From: Sphingomonas sp.
GTDB taxonomy: Bacteria; Pseudomonadota; Alphaproteobacteria; Sphingomonadales; Sphingomonadaceae
DNA: 64,000 bases
Direction of reading: 5' to 3'
NCBI RefSeq assembly: GCF_019746665.1
Contig: NZ_JAIERS010000015.1
Span: forward strand, 34,165-98,164
The notes beneath the pieces were generated by a model. That model worked only from the letters and a program-made list of their open reading frames with translations, had not been told where the DNA came from and ran no database searches. A program made the translations under genes and the position numbers. This document shows, in pieces, positions 1 through 8,190 of this stretch (its first letter is position 1; every line of letters begins with the position of its first letter).

Positions 1-501
1 CCGCCGGTGCTGATCGCGCCGCCCACCGCGCCGGGCCAGCCCTGGACGGCGAAGTCGGATGCGGCCAACCGCCCGCTGCGCAGCGATCTGACGCTCACCG
101 CCGATGGCCGCATCCTCGGGCGCCGCGATTTCGCGGGCCGCAAGCTGGTTGATCGGCTGGTCGGCTGGGGGGTGGCGATCCATGAGGGCCAGGCGTTCGG
201 TTGGGCGAACCAGCTGCTCAACCTGCTGACCGCCTTGGGGCTGATGTTGCTTTCGGTGAGCAGCGTCGTGCTGTGGCTGCGGCGGCGACCGGCGGGACGG
301 CTGGGCGCGCCACCGCCACGCCCGCGCCCGGGTTTCGCGCGCGGGTTTGGCGTGCTGCTCGTGCTGCTCGGGGTGCTGCTGCCGCTGTTCGGGCTGTCGC
401 TGCTCGCGGTGCTGCTGGTCGAGCGGCTGGTGCTGCGCCGCTGGCCAGCCGCGCGCATCTGGCTTGGCCTGCCGCCACCGGGGATTGTTTCGCCGGCATG
501 A
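1..501 (+). CDS. PepSY-associated TM helix protein, C-terminal part
   Basis: The frame is open at the left edge of the window, so only about the last 166 residues are present. They contain a soluble stretch and then two strongly hydrophobic segments, near residues 70-90 and 115-135 of the visible part, each followed by arginine-rich sequence. This looks like the end of a PepSY-associated membrane protein of the kind linked to iron uptake or reductases in proteobacteria. The assignment rests on overall character, because the PepSY domains themselves lie outside the window. It ends 37 bases before the next gene, on the same strand. Confidence 0.6.
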   Translation, partial: PPVLIAPPTAPGQPWTAKSDAANRPLRSDLTLTADGRILGRRDFAGRKLVDRLVGWGVAIHEGQAFGWANQLLNLLTALGLMLLSVSSVVLWLRRRPAGRLGAPPPRPRPGFARGFGVLLVLLGVLLPLFGLSLLAVLLVERLVLRRWPAARIWLGLPPPGIVSPA

Positions 502-538
502 TCGGTTAGCCTTCCTCCACGCGCGAGGGGGAGAGGGC

Positions 539-1801
539 ATGGCACGACCGAGCACCGGCACGATGGTCCGCGCGGTGGGATTTTGGGGACTGGCGGCGCT
601 GGTGTTCAACGGCATCGTCGGCGCCGGCATCTTCGCGCTGCCGGGCGGCGCGGCGCGCTTCGCGGGTGGCATGGCGCCGCTCATCGTGATCGCGGTGTGC
701 CTCGCGCTGATGCCGATCGTGCTGCTGATGGCGCGATTGAGCGCGCTTTATGACGAGACCGGCGGCCCGATCTGCTATGCGCGCGACGCCTTTGGCCGGT
801 CGACCGCGTTCCAGCTCGGCTGGATGCAATCGCTGTCCAGCGCGACCTCGGCGGCGGCGAACAGCAATTTGTGCGCCGATTATGTCGCCCGGCTGCTGCC
901 CGCGCCGCTCGCCGGGCCGCTCGGCCATGCGTTGCTCGTCTTGCTGTTGCTGGGAGTCGTCGGCGCGATCGCCTATGCTCCGGTCGCGCGCGGCGATGCG
1001 GTGCTGCGCGCCGCCTCGCTCGCCAAGCTCGCGCCGCTGATCCTGCTCCTCGTGCTGGCGGTGCCCGCCGCGCTGGTGGCGCAGGGCGCGGTGCCGCAGG
1101 CAGCCGAGCCGTCGCTGCCCCGCGCGGTATCCCTCGCCGCGTTCGCATTGGTCGGTTTCGAATCCGCCCTGACGAGCGCCGGCGAAGCGCGATCACCGCG
1201 GCGCGATTTTCCCCGGGCGTTGCTGCTGGTGTTCCCGGCCGTCGGGCTGCTCTATGCCGGGCTGTGCAGCGCCTATGGCCTGCTTGCCTTCGATCCGGCG
1301 GTGAAAGACGGTGCGCCGCTCGCGACGCTCGCCGCGCGCCTGGTCGGCATGGGGGGCACGGTGTTGATCGTGGTGGCCGCGGTCGCCTCGATCCTCGGCA
1401 ACGCCACGACCAATGCGATGGTGGTGCCGCGCCGGCTCGTCGCGCTGTCGGCGATGGGGCAGTTGCCGACATGGTTCGGCCGGATCGACGCGCGCGGCGT
1501 GCCGACCAACGGCACATTGTTCACCATGGCGGTGCTGGTCACGCTCGCGCTGAGCGGCGGTTTCGCGGTGCTTGCGATGATGACGGTCGCCTCGCGGCTG
1601 ATCGTCTACGCGGTGTGCATCGCCGCCTTGCCCCGGATCGATCGGGGGCGGGGGGCTTCGACCTTGGCGGTGCTCGGCGGCGTGGTCTGCGCGGCGTTGG
1701 TGGCGATGAGCGAGCCCGCGTCGTGGCTGGCGGTCGCGGTGGCGGCGGTCATCGGGGTCGCGCTCCAGGCGCTCGCGCGCGCGGCCCCGCGCCCGGCTTA
1801 G
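539..1801 (+). CDS. APC-family amino acid permease
   Basis: A 420-residue polytopic inner-membrane protein of the amino acid-polyamine-organocation (APC) superfamily. The first helix carries the typical glycine-rich unwound motif (NGIVGAGIFALP, about residues 20-31), and about twelve hydrophobic segments follow. Substrate cannot be read from sequence; amino acid or amine uptake is the family expectation. I chose the ATG at 539 because a purine-rich GAGGGGGAGAGGG ribosome site lies just upstream and the family N-terminus begins here; the frame is open further upstream but overlaps the preceding gene. It converges with the next gene, one base apart. Confidence 0.85.
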   Translation: MARPSTGTMVRAVGFWGLAALVFNGIVGAGIFALPGGAARFAGGMAPLIVIAVCLALMPIVLLMARLSALYDETGGPICYARDAFGRSTAFQLGWMQSLSSATSAAANSNLCADYVARLLPAPLAGPLGHALLVLLLLGVVGAIAYAPVARGDAVLRAASLAKLAPLILLLVLAVPAALVAQGAVPQAAEPSLPRAVSLAAFALVGFESALTSAGEARSPRRDFPRALLLVFPAVGLLYAGLCSAYGLLAFDPAVKDGAPLATLAARLVGMGGTVLIVVAAVASILGNATTNAMVVPRRLVALSAMGQLPTWFGRIDARGVPTNGTLFTMAVLVTLALSGGFAVLAMMTVASRLIVYAVCIAALPRIDRGRGASTLAVLGGVVCAALVAMSEPASWLAVAVAAVIGVALQALARAAPRPA

Positions 1802-1802
1802 C

Positions 1803-2462
1803 TCACTCGGCCGCCGCGTCGTCGAGCAGCGCCGCCTGCAGCCGCCACTGGTGCCGCGCGATATAGCCGGCGGGCAGCTCGAGCCGGATCTCCAGCGCGA
1901 TCTCGTCCTCGCCGCTCAGCGTCTCGATGTCGCGCAGCGTACGGATGCCGTGGCGCTCCAGATCGCCGGCGAGCGCCGGGGTCATGCCGCGCAGCCGGGT
2001 AAGCGGCGGCGAGGGGGCGAGGCCAGGCGCTGGTGCGTCGGTCGGCGCGGCGGGAGGGATGAAGGTGACGACCGGCTCGGTCGCGGGGTCTGGATCGACA
2101 ACGGGTGCCGGCACAGCGACCGGCTCGGCCTGCATGACCGGCTCCGCCGCGACCACGATGGCGGGCTCGGGCGCGGGGGGCTCGGGCGGGGGCGGGGCGA
2201 TCACCGCCGCCGGGAGCGGCACGTCCGCGTCACCGCGCGCCGCGGCGAGTTCACCCTCCAGTCGCGCGATGCGGCGAAGCTTTTCGGCGAGCAGCGTCTC
2301 GCTCTGGTCGCGATAGGCGGCGTAATAGTCGCGCTCGACGATGAACCGCCGGCGCCAGACGCGACCGCTGAGATTGGCGGCATAGCCCGCCGCCAGCCCG
2401 CCCAGAAAGGCGGCCGCGACGATCGCGAACAGCAGCAGCGGTGACAGCGTCATCTCGTTCAC
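1803..2462 (-). CDS. Membrane-anchored protein with helix-hairpin-helix-like tail
   Basis: A 219-residue protein of unknown function. It has one N-terminal transmembrane helix (about residues 7-27), a charged helical stretch (35-75), a long Pro/Ala/Glu-rich linker (about 95-165) and a compact C-terminal domain. That domain (about 168-218, beginning LRGMTPALAGDLERHGI) resembles the helix-hairpin-helix fold of DUF4332-like proteins. It lies 75 bases downstream of tadC on the same strand and may be the last gene of the pilus operon, but nothing in it is specific to pili. A coiled or scaffold role at the membrane is only inference. Confidence 0.6.
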   Translation of the reverse strand: MNEMTLSPLLLFAIVAAAFLGGLAAGYAANLSGRVWRRRFIVERDYYAAYRDQSETLLAEKLRRIARLEGELAAARGDADVPLPAAVIAPPPPEPPAPEPAIVVAAEPVMQAEPVAVPAPVVDPDPATEPVVTFIPPAAPTDAPAPGLAPSPPLTRLRGMTPALAGDLERHGIRTLRDIETLSGEDEIALEIRLELPAGYIARHQWRLQAALLDDAAAE

Positions 2463-2537
2463 CCGGGCCTAACCATGCGACTCGTTGTGATCCGCGCGCT
2501 TGCCGCAATCAAGCGCGCGTTTGGGCCGTTTTCCCGC

Positions 2538-3554
2538 TTAATTCCCATGACTGAACGCATCGGCGATCGAACAGGCCGCCGGACCCAGAATGACGACGAA
2601 CAGCGTCGGCAAGATGAACAGGATCAGCGGCACCGTCATGATCGCCGGCAGGCGCGCGGCCTTTTCTTCGGCGCGCATCATCCGTTCGTTGCGGAATTCG
2701 GCCGACAACACGCGCAACGCGCTGGCGAGGGGGGTGCCGTATTTCTCGGTCTGGATCATCGTCGTCACGACGCCCTTCACCGCGTCGAGCTTCACGCGCC
2801 CCGCCAGATTCTCGAACGCCTGGCGACGATCGGTGAGGAAGCCCAGCTCGATCGAGGTGAGCGTGAACTCCTCGCCCAGCTCGGGATAGGCCTTGCCCAG
2901 CTCACGCGCGACGCGGGCGAAGGCGGCGTCCACCGTCAGGCCCGCCTCGGCGCAGATCACCAGCAGGTCGAGCGCGTCGGGCAGCCCCTTGCGGATCGCG
3001 TGGCTGCGCTTCTGGATGAGATTGTCGAGATAGATGTCGGGCGCCTTGTAAGAAAGGATGAAGGTGCCCGCGACGACGCCATAGGCCTTGAGCGGGCTCC
3101 AATCGGCGAACATGCTGGTGCCGTAGACTACGTATAGCGACAGGCAGCCGAACACGATCGGCAGCACCAGCCGGCCGAAGATCACCGCGACGCCATATTC
3201 CTTCGATCGGATGCCCGCCTGGACCAGCTTCTGCTGCGCGGTCTTAACCTGCTCGTCCTGCAGCACCTTCATCGACTGCAGCATCGCGCGGATGACGTCG
3301 GTCGTCTGGTTCTGGCGGATCAGGCTGGCGCGGCGCTTGGAGGTGGAGGCGGTGATGCCGGCCTTCAGCTGCTCGCGGCGATCGTTCAGCGCCTTCAGCC
3401 GGCGCTCCATCGGATCGTGGAGCAAGCGCCGCAGATAGAAGCCGAACGGGACCGCGAGCGCGCACGCGCCCAGCGTCATCGTCGCAAGCGTATAGACATC
3501 GGCCCCCATGAAAGTGGGCGAGGCGGCGGTGCCGAGGGCAAGGGTCGCAAGCAT
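2538..3554 (-). CDS. tadC: Tad pilus inner-membrane platform protein TadC
   Basis: A 338-residue type II secretion F-family protein (T2SSF domain, about residues 170-310) with membrane segments near both ends and in the middle. In Tad systems TadC pairs with TadB to form the inner-membrane platform on which the ATPase drives Flp pilin extrusion. The C-terminal hydrophobic helix (MTVPLILFILPTLFVVILG) is typical. The gene starts 3 bases after tadB stops, so the two are almost certainly translated together. Length and position match cpaH/tadC of other alphaproteobacteria. Confidence 0.92.
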   Translation of the reverse strand: MLATLALGTAASPTFMGADVYTLATMTLGACALAVPFGFYLRRLLHDPMERRLKALNDRREQLKAGITASTSKRRASLIRQNQTTDVIRAMLQSMKVLQDEQVKTAQQKLVQAGIRSKEYGVAVIFGRLVLPIVFGCLSLYVVYGTSMFADWSPLKAYGVVAGTFILSYKAPDIYLDNLIQKRSHAIRKGLPDALDLLVICAEAGLTVDAAFARVARELGKAYPELGEEFTLTSIELGFLTDRRQAFENLAGRVKLDAVKGVVTTMIQTEKYGTPLASALRVLSAEFRNERMMRAEEKAARLPAIMTVPLILFILPTLFVVILGPAACSIADAFSHGN

Positions 3555-3557
3555 CGG

Positions 3558-4535
3558 CTAAATCTCGAAACTGACCATCTTGGCCATGATGAACCCCCCC
3601 AAACCCATCCAGATCATGCCGCCAACGCCCGCCACCATCAGTCGCGGATCGGTGAAGAAGTGCATCAGGTAATCGCGGTTCACCATCCAGACGAGGCTGA
3701 AGACGATGAACGGCAACGAGCCGACGATATAGGCCGAAGCCTTCGATTCCGACGACATCGCCTTGATCTTCAACTTCATTTGCGCGCGGCCGCGCAGCAC
3801 TGTGGCGAGGTTGGACAGCGTTTCGGCCAGATTGCCGCCGGTCTCGCGCTGGATCGCGATGGTGATGCAGAAGAACTGGAATTCGGGCGTCCCCAGCCGC
3901 TCCGCGGTTTCCTGCAGCGCCACGTCCATCGTGCGGCCGATCTTCATCTTGTCGGTGATCGCGCGGAATTCGACGCCGACCGGGCCGGGCACTTCGGTGC
4001 CGACCACCTGCATCGTCTCCGCGATCGGCAGGCCCGAGCGCAGGCCGCGCACGAGCAGTTCGATCGCATCGGGAAATTTCGCCGTGAACTTCTTGATCCG
4101 GCGGCTGATCGCCATCCCCACCGCCAGGTGCGGCACGCCGCCACCGACGAACAACCCGATCAGCGCGGCGAGCAGCAGCGGCAGCCCGAGCACGAGCATC
4201 ACCACCGTGACCGACGCGAACAGGCCTGCGGCGACCAAGCCATATTGGCCGACGGTCCAGCTCTCGCCGGTCATCGACAGGCGCTTCTGCAGCTTCGCCG
4301 GGTTGGGCAGGAAACTGTAGAACGCCTTGTCGATCCGCGAGGCTTCATTGGTCTTGATCCGGCGCAGCTGCGCTTCCACCGAAGCGGCGGCGGTCATGGC
4401 GTGGCGCTGGGTGAGCGCCTTCAGCCGCCGCGTCTTCGCGCGGCCCGGACTGTCGCCACGCATCATCAGCAGGACGCCGCCGCCGATGACGAGCAGCCCC
4501 AGCACCACCGCGGCGATGATCATCATCGGCGACAT
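3558..4535 (-). CDS. tadB: Tad pilus inner-membrane platform protein TadB
   Basis: A 325-residue type II secretion F-family protein, partner of TadC in the Flp pilus platform. It has an N-terminal membrane anchor (about 3-23), two central transmembrane helices (about 95-140), a cytoplasmic T2SSF domain with the family-like stretch RETGGNLAETLSNLA, and C-terminal helices. The ATG at 4535 shares a base with the TGA of a 9-codon reading frame (TGATG arrangement). In related loci cpaF, the secretion ATPase, lies immediately upstream; here only 34 bases separate tadB from cpaE. Confidence 0.92.
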   Translation of the reverse strand: MSPMMIIAAVVLGLLVIGGGVLLMMRGDSPGRAKTRRLKALTQRHAMTAAASVEAQLRRIKTNEASRIDKAFYSFLPNPAKLQKRLSMTGESWTVGQYGLVAAGLFASVTVVMLVLGLPLLLAALIGLFVGGGVPHLAVGMAISRRIKKFTAKFPDAIELLVRGLRSGLPIAETMQVVGTEVPGPVGVEFRAITDKMKIGRTMDVALQETAERLGTPEFQFFCITIAIQRETGGNLAETLSNLATVLRGRAQMKLKIKAMSSESKASAYIVGSLPFIVFSLVWMVNRDYLMHFFTDPRLMVAGVGGMIWMGLGGFIMAKMVSFEI

Positions 4536-4564
4536 CAGTACCTCGTGCGCGGCTGGCGGATCAT
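4535..4564 (-). other. Nine-codon reading frame between cpaE and tadB
   Basis: The gap between cpaE and tadB holds one short frame, M-I-R-Q-P-R-T-R-Y-stop. Its ATG is 5 bases after the cpaE stop, and its TGA overlaps the tadB ATG. It could be a leader peptide coupling tadB translation to cpaE, a scar left by an almost complete in-frame loss of cpaF, or chance. An AAGGAC stretch upstream, inside the cpaE end, is a possible ribosome site. No function is claimed. Confidence 0.25.
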
Positions 4565-4569
4565 GGTGG

Positions 4570-5853
4570 TCAGGCGTCCTTGGACTTGCGCGACATCAGC
4601 CCGCCCAGCAGCGATCCACCCGATTTGCCGCCATCGCCCTTGTCCTTCTTGCCGCCCTTGCCCTTGGCGGGCGCGGCGTCCTCGCCGTCGGTCACGGCCA
4701 GCAGCTGCGCGGCGAAGGCGGGGAGCGGCGCGATCGTCTTGCTGCCCTTGCCCGCCTCGACGAAGGGTTTGCCGACCTTGGCGGCCTGCGCGGCGAGTTT
4801 CTGGTCGAACGGGATCACCAGATCAGCCTTGCGCTCGATCGAATTCTCGAAATCCTTGCGGCTGATCTCGACCAGGCCATTGGCATGGACCTTGTTCGCC
4901 ACCACGAAAGGCTGCGCCTGCGGGGCGTTCTGCTTCAGCCAGGCGAGGACGCGGATGGTGTCGCGCGCGGCGGCGAGGGTCAGCTCGGTCACCACCACCG
5001 CCACCTGCACCTCGCTCATCAGATGCGGGTGATTGACGAGCATCGCGCGCGGCAGATCGGTGATCGTGCATTCGAACGCGGCGCGCATCTCCTCCTGCAA
5101 CTGATAGAAGGCCGAGCCGTCGCTGATCAGCGGCGCGTTGATCGGCGCCTCGGCTGACAGGATCGCGAGCCGTTCGGTCGCGCGCACCATCGCGCGTTCG
5201 ATGAACAGCCCGTCGATGCGGCTGGGATTCTCGATCGCGTCGGTCAGGCCGCGGCCAGGCTCGAGATCGAGCGCGAGCGCGGCGGTGCCGAAATGCACGT
5301 CGAGATCGAGCAGCGCCGTGGTGCGCGAGTGCTTCTCGCTCAGCAGCCAGGCGAGCGACGCGGAGACGCTCGATGCGCCGACCCCGCCGCGCGTGCCGAT
5401 CACGGCGATCCCGCAATGCGGGCGCTCGACCCCGGCATCGACCGGCTTGGGCGCGTTGAGCAGCGCCTGCGCGGTGGCGAACGCCTCGCGCAGCAGATCG
5501 GGGCTCAGGGGCTTCAGCAGATAATCCTGGATGCCGCTCGCGACCAGATCGCGGTACAGCCGCACGTCGTTCATCTGCCCGGCGGCGATCACCACCGTGC
5601 CGGGCTCGCACACCTCGGCGAGCGCGTTGATGTCGTTGAGCGGGTCGCCGCTTTCCGACAGATCGACGAACAGGATCTGCGGGCTCGACGAGACGGAGAG
5701 CGACTGCACGGCGTTGCGCAGCCCGCCCTTGTTCACCTTTTCGGGTGCCCAGCCGAGCTCGCCCGCGATGGTGCGGATCGTCTCGGCGGTCGCCTCGTCG
5801 CAGACGAAGCCGATAAAGGGTTCACGCGTGGTAGGACGCCAAGGTGCATTCAT
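4570..5853 (-). CDS. cpaE: Pilus assembly ATPase-like protein CpaE/TadZ
   Basis: A 427-residue CpaE/TadZ protein, which positions the Tad pilus machinery at its site in the cell. Residues 1-130 form a receiver-like domain (FVDLSESGD near 62-70; LLKPLSPD near 112-119), followed by a MinD/ParA-type ATPase domain. The nucleotide loop at 153-161 is GTRGGVGAS: both lysines of the deviant Walker A motif are missing (Arg at the signature position, Ala at the phosphate-loop position). TadZ proteins are known to be atypical here. The last 35 residues are Lys/Gly-rich. The next gene downstream is tadB, not cpaF. Confidence 0.9.
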   Translation of the reverse strand: MNAPWRPTTREPFIGFVCDEATAETIRTIAGELGWAPEKVNKGGLRNAVQSLSVSSSPQILFVDLSESGDPLNDINALAEVCEPGTVVIAAGQMNDVRLYRDLVASGIQDYLLKPLSPDLLREAFATAQALLNAPKPVDAGVERPHCGIAVIGTRGGVGASSVSASLAWLLSEKHSRTTALLDLDVHFGTAALALDLEPGRGLTDAIENPSRIDGLFIERAMVRATERLAILSAEAPINAPLISDGSAFYQLQEEMRAAFECTITDLPRAMLVNHPHLMSEVQVAVVVTELTLAAARDTIRVLAWLKQNAPQAQPFVVANKVHANGLVEISRKDFENSIERKADLVIPFDQKLAAQAAKVGKPFVEAGKGSKTIAPLPAFAAQLLAVTDGEDAAPAKGKGGKKDKGDGGKSGGSLLGGLMSRKSKDA

Positions 5854-5854
5854 C

Positions 5855-6502
5855 TCAATTCCCCCCTCGCGCGCTTTCGGCCTTCACCTGATTGCCCTTG
5901 CCGGTGGGCACGGCGCTGCGCAGCGTCTGCACCGCCCGCGCGCCGGTGACCGGATCGGTCGTGGGGCTGCCCGCCTGGCCGAGCACGAGGTCTTCGGGCC
6001 GGGCGACCATCGCCGCCAGATTGGTGTTGATCGCGCAGCCATGGTTCGAGTTCGTATTGCCCTCGAACTCGGGATATTGGACGCGGCTGAAATCAGGGCA
6101 GTTCGGCACCCGCGCGACCGAGCGGGTGACGATGACGCGAACCGTGCCGGGAGCCGTCGCCGCCTGGGTGATCGGCGTGGCGTCGCCCAGGATCAGGCCA
6201 TAGGGCGCGATGATCGCCGCCACCTGCGCGCGCGTACCGCTGGTCGCCGCTTCGTCGATCGAGACGCGATCGCCATAGCTCAGCCGCAGCGAGGCGAACC
6301 AGCCGGCGAGGCGCTGCGCCTCCCCGGGAGCGAGGCCACTCGCGCCGGCGTTCACGTCGAACGTGTAATCGGTGCGCGAGACGACCGGCTGATGGATCGA
6401 TTCGAGCCCGCGATTCTGGGTACCTGTGCAGGCGGCGAGCAGCGCCGGCACGGCAAGGGCGAGCAGCGGACGCAGTTTCATCGGGCGCATTCTCCGGATC
6501 AT
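5855..6502 (-). CDS. cpaD: Pilus assembly lipoprotein CpaD
   Basis: A 215-residue CpaD-family protein. A lipoprotein signal ends in the lipobox LLAAC (Cys about residue 25), so the mature protein should be anchored in the outer membrane, where it helps place or stabilise the CpaC secretin. The conserved C-terminal half contains the NHGCAINTNLAAMVARPEDL stretch typical of the family. Its ATG overlaps the cpaC stop by 4 bases, and its stop lies one base before the cpaE start, so it sits within one translation unit. A second Met at residue 5 or 8 is an alternative start. Confidence 0.9.
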   Translation of the reverse strand: MIRRMRPMKLRPLLALAVPALLAACTGTQNRGLESIHQPVVSRTDYTFDVNAGASGLAPGEAQRLAGWFASLRLSYGDRVSIDEAATSGTRAQVAAIIAPYGLILGDATPITQAATAPGTVRVIVTRSVARVPNCPDFSRVQYPEFEGNTNSNHGCAINTNLAAMVARPEDLVLGQAGSPTTDPVTGARAVQTLRSAVPTGKGNQVKAESARGGN

Positions 6503-8190
6503 TGCAGGCTGAAGCCCGGCGCGGCGCCGGACGATTTACGCGGATCGGCGGGCAGGGCCTTTTCCTCGCGCCCCGCCCGTGCCGGCTGGGCCGGGGCAGG
6601 GGTCGGAGCCGGCGGCGTCCCGAGCGCGCCCACCGAGGGGGCGGCGCCTTCGGGCACGGCGATGCTCGGTTTCGGCCGGGTGCCGCCATTGGTGCCCTTG
6701 CCGAGTTCGCCCAGGAACACGCGGCCGAGATCGGTCGGCGCCTTGTAGCCATCGGTCGGCAGCGCGATGTCGCCGGCGTTCACCGGCTTCACCAGATAGG
6801 GCGTGATCACGATCACCAGCTCGGTTTCGTTGCGCTGGAACGAATTGGAGCGGAACAGCGCGCCGAGCACCGGCATGTCGCCCAGGCCCGGCGCCTGATC
6901 GATCGAGTTGTTGTGGTTGTTCTGCAGCAGCCCCGCGAGCATGAAGCTCTGGCCCGAGCCAAGCTCCAGCGTCGTCTCCGCCCGGCGGGTGGAAAGCGCG
7001 GGAATGGTCGTGCCGTTGATCTGCACCGCGCCATTGCCGGTCAGCTGCGACACTTCCGGGCGCACGCGCAGGCTGATCCGGCCATCGGCGAGCACCGTCG
7101 GCGTGTAGGACAGGCTGATGCCATATTGCTTATATTCGACCGACACCGCGCCCAGCCCCTGGCTGATCGGGATCGGAATTTCGCCGCCCGCCAGGAAGCT
7201 GCCGGTTTCGCCCGACAGCACCGTGAGGTTGGGCTCGGCGAGCGTCGTCACCTGGCCGTTGCGTTCGGCGAGATCGAGCGAGCTGAGGAAGTCCATCCCC
7301 AGGAAGCGGCCGGCCGCGCCCAGCGTGGTGCCGTTGGCGACCGCGCTGGGGAAGTTGAAGAAATTCTGCCCCGGCACGCGGCCATTCGTGTCCACCGGCG
7401 CGCCGACCTGGCCGGGCACGCCGGGAACCGTGCCGATGGTGCCTGGGCGCCCTTGCGACAGGCCGAAGGTGAAGCCATTGCCGTTGTCGCGGTTCTGCAG
7501 GTTGACGCCGATATTCTTGACGAAGCTGCGGCTCACCTCGGCGAATTTCACCTGCAGGTTGACTTGCAGCGGCGTCGCCGTCTTCAGCCGGTTGATCACC
7601 GCGAATTTCAGCTGCGCGCCGGGGGCGTTGGGATCGACCCCCGGGTTGAGCGCGGCGACTACCAGCGCTTGCGCTTGGGCGATATCGTCGGGCGAGGCGA
7701 CGGTGCCGTTCAGCACCGCGAGCTGGCCGGCGGTGGTGACGGTGATGTTCGCCCCCGGCAGCGCCGCGCGCAGCATCTGATCGAGCGCGGTGATGTTCTG
7801 CGCGACGCGCACCCGCGTCGAATAGATCACCTGGCCGCTCTTGTCGGTCGCGAACACGGTCGCTTCGCCAAGGGCGATACCGAACAGGTTGATGTGGCGC
7901 GGATCGCGGACATAGACATCGGCGATGTTCGGCGCCGACACCCAGACATCGGCGACCGCCGCGGGCAGGGTGATGAGCTCGCCCTCGCCGATCGAAAGCA
8001 GCACTTCCCGGGTCGGCCGTTCAGCGCCCGCGGGCAGCGGCGCGATGCGCGCCTGGCGGGCGGCGGCGGTGCGGGCCGCGGCGGCGCGCAGGCGCCCCTT
8101 TTGCGCGGCGAGCGGCGCCGGCGCGCCGGTCACCAGCGCCACCGCGACGGTCGCGCCCAGCGCGCGCCGCAGGCTGGTCGGATTAGCCAT
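6499..8190 (-). CDS. cpaC: Tad pilus secretin CpaC/RcpA
   Basis: A 563-residue type II/III secretion secretin forming the outer-membrane channel for the Flp pilus. It has a signal peptide (cleavage probably after LAAQ, about residue 30), an N-terminal pilus-type domain (about 60-130, LSIGEGELITLPA), a BON-like middle region and a C-terminal secretin domain with the hallmark stretches VTTLAEPNLTVLSGE and ETELVIVITPYLVKP. The last 60 residues are a Pro/Ala-rich tail. Its ATG and the cpaB TAA share one base. Confidence 0.93.
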   Translation of the reverse strand: MANPTSLRRALGATVAVALVTGAPAPLAAQKGRLRAAAARTAAARQARIAPLPAGAERPTREVLLSIGEGELITLPAAVADVWVSAPNIADVYVRDPRHINLFGIALGEATVFATDKSGQVIYSTRVRVAQNITALDQMLRAALPGANITVTTAGQLAVLNGTVASPDDIAQAQALVVAALNPGVDPNAPGAQLKFAVINRLKTATPLQVNLQVKFAEVSRSFVKNIGVNLQNRDNGNGFTFGLSQGRPGTIGTVPGVPGQVGAPVDTNGRVPGQNFFNFPSAVANGTTLGAAGRFLGMDFLSSLDLAERNGQVTTLAEPNLTVLSGETGSFLAGGEIPIPISQGLGAVSVEYKQYGISLSYTPTVLADGRISLRVRPEVSQLTGNGAVQINGTTIPALSTRRAETTLELGSGQSFMLAGLLQNNHNNSIDQAPGLGDMPVLGALFRSNSFQRNETELVIVITPYLVKPVNAGDIALPTDGYKAPTDLGRVFLGELGKGTNGGTRPKPSIAVPEGAAPSVGALGTPPAPTPAPAQPARAGREEKALPADPRKSSGAAPGFSLQ

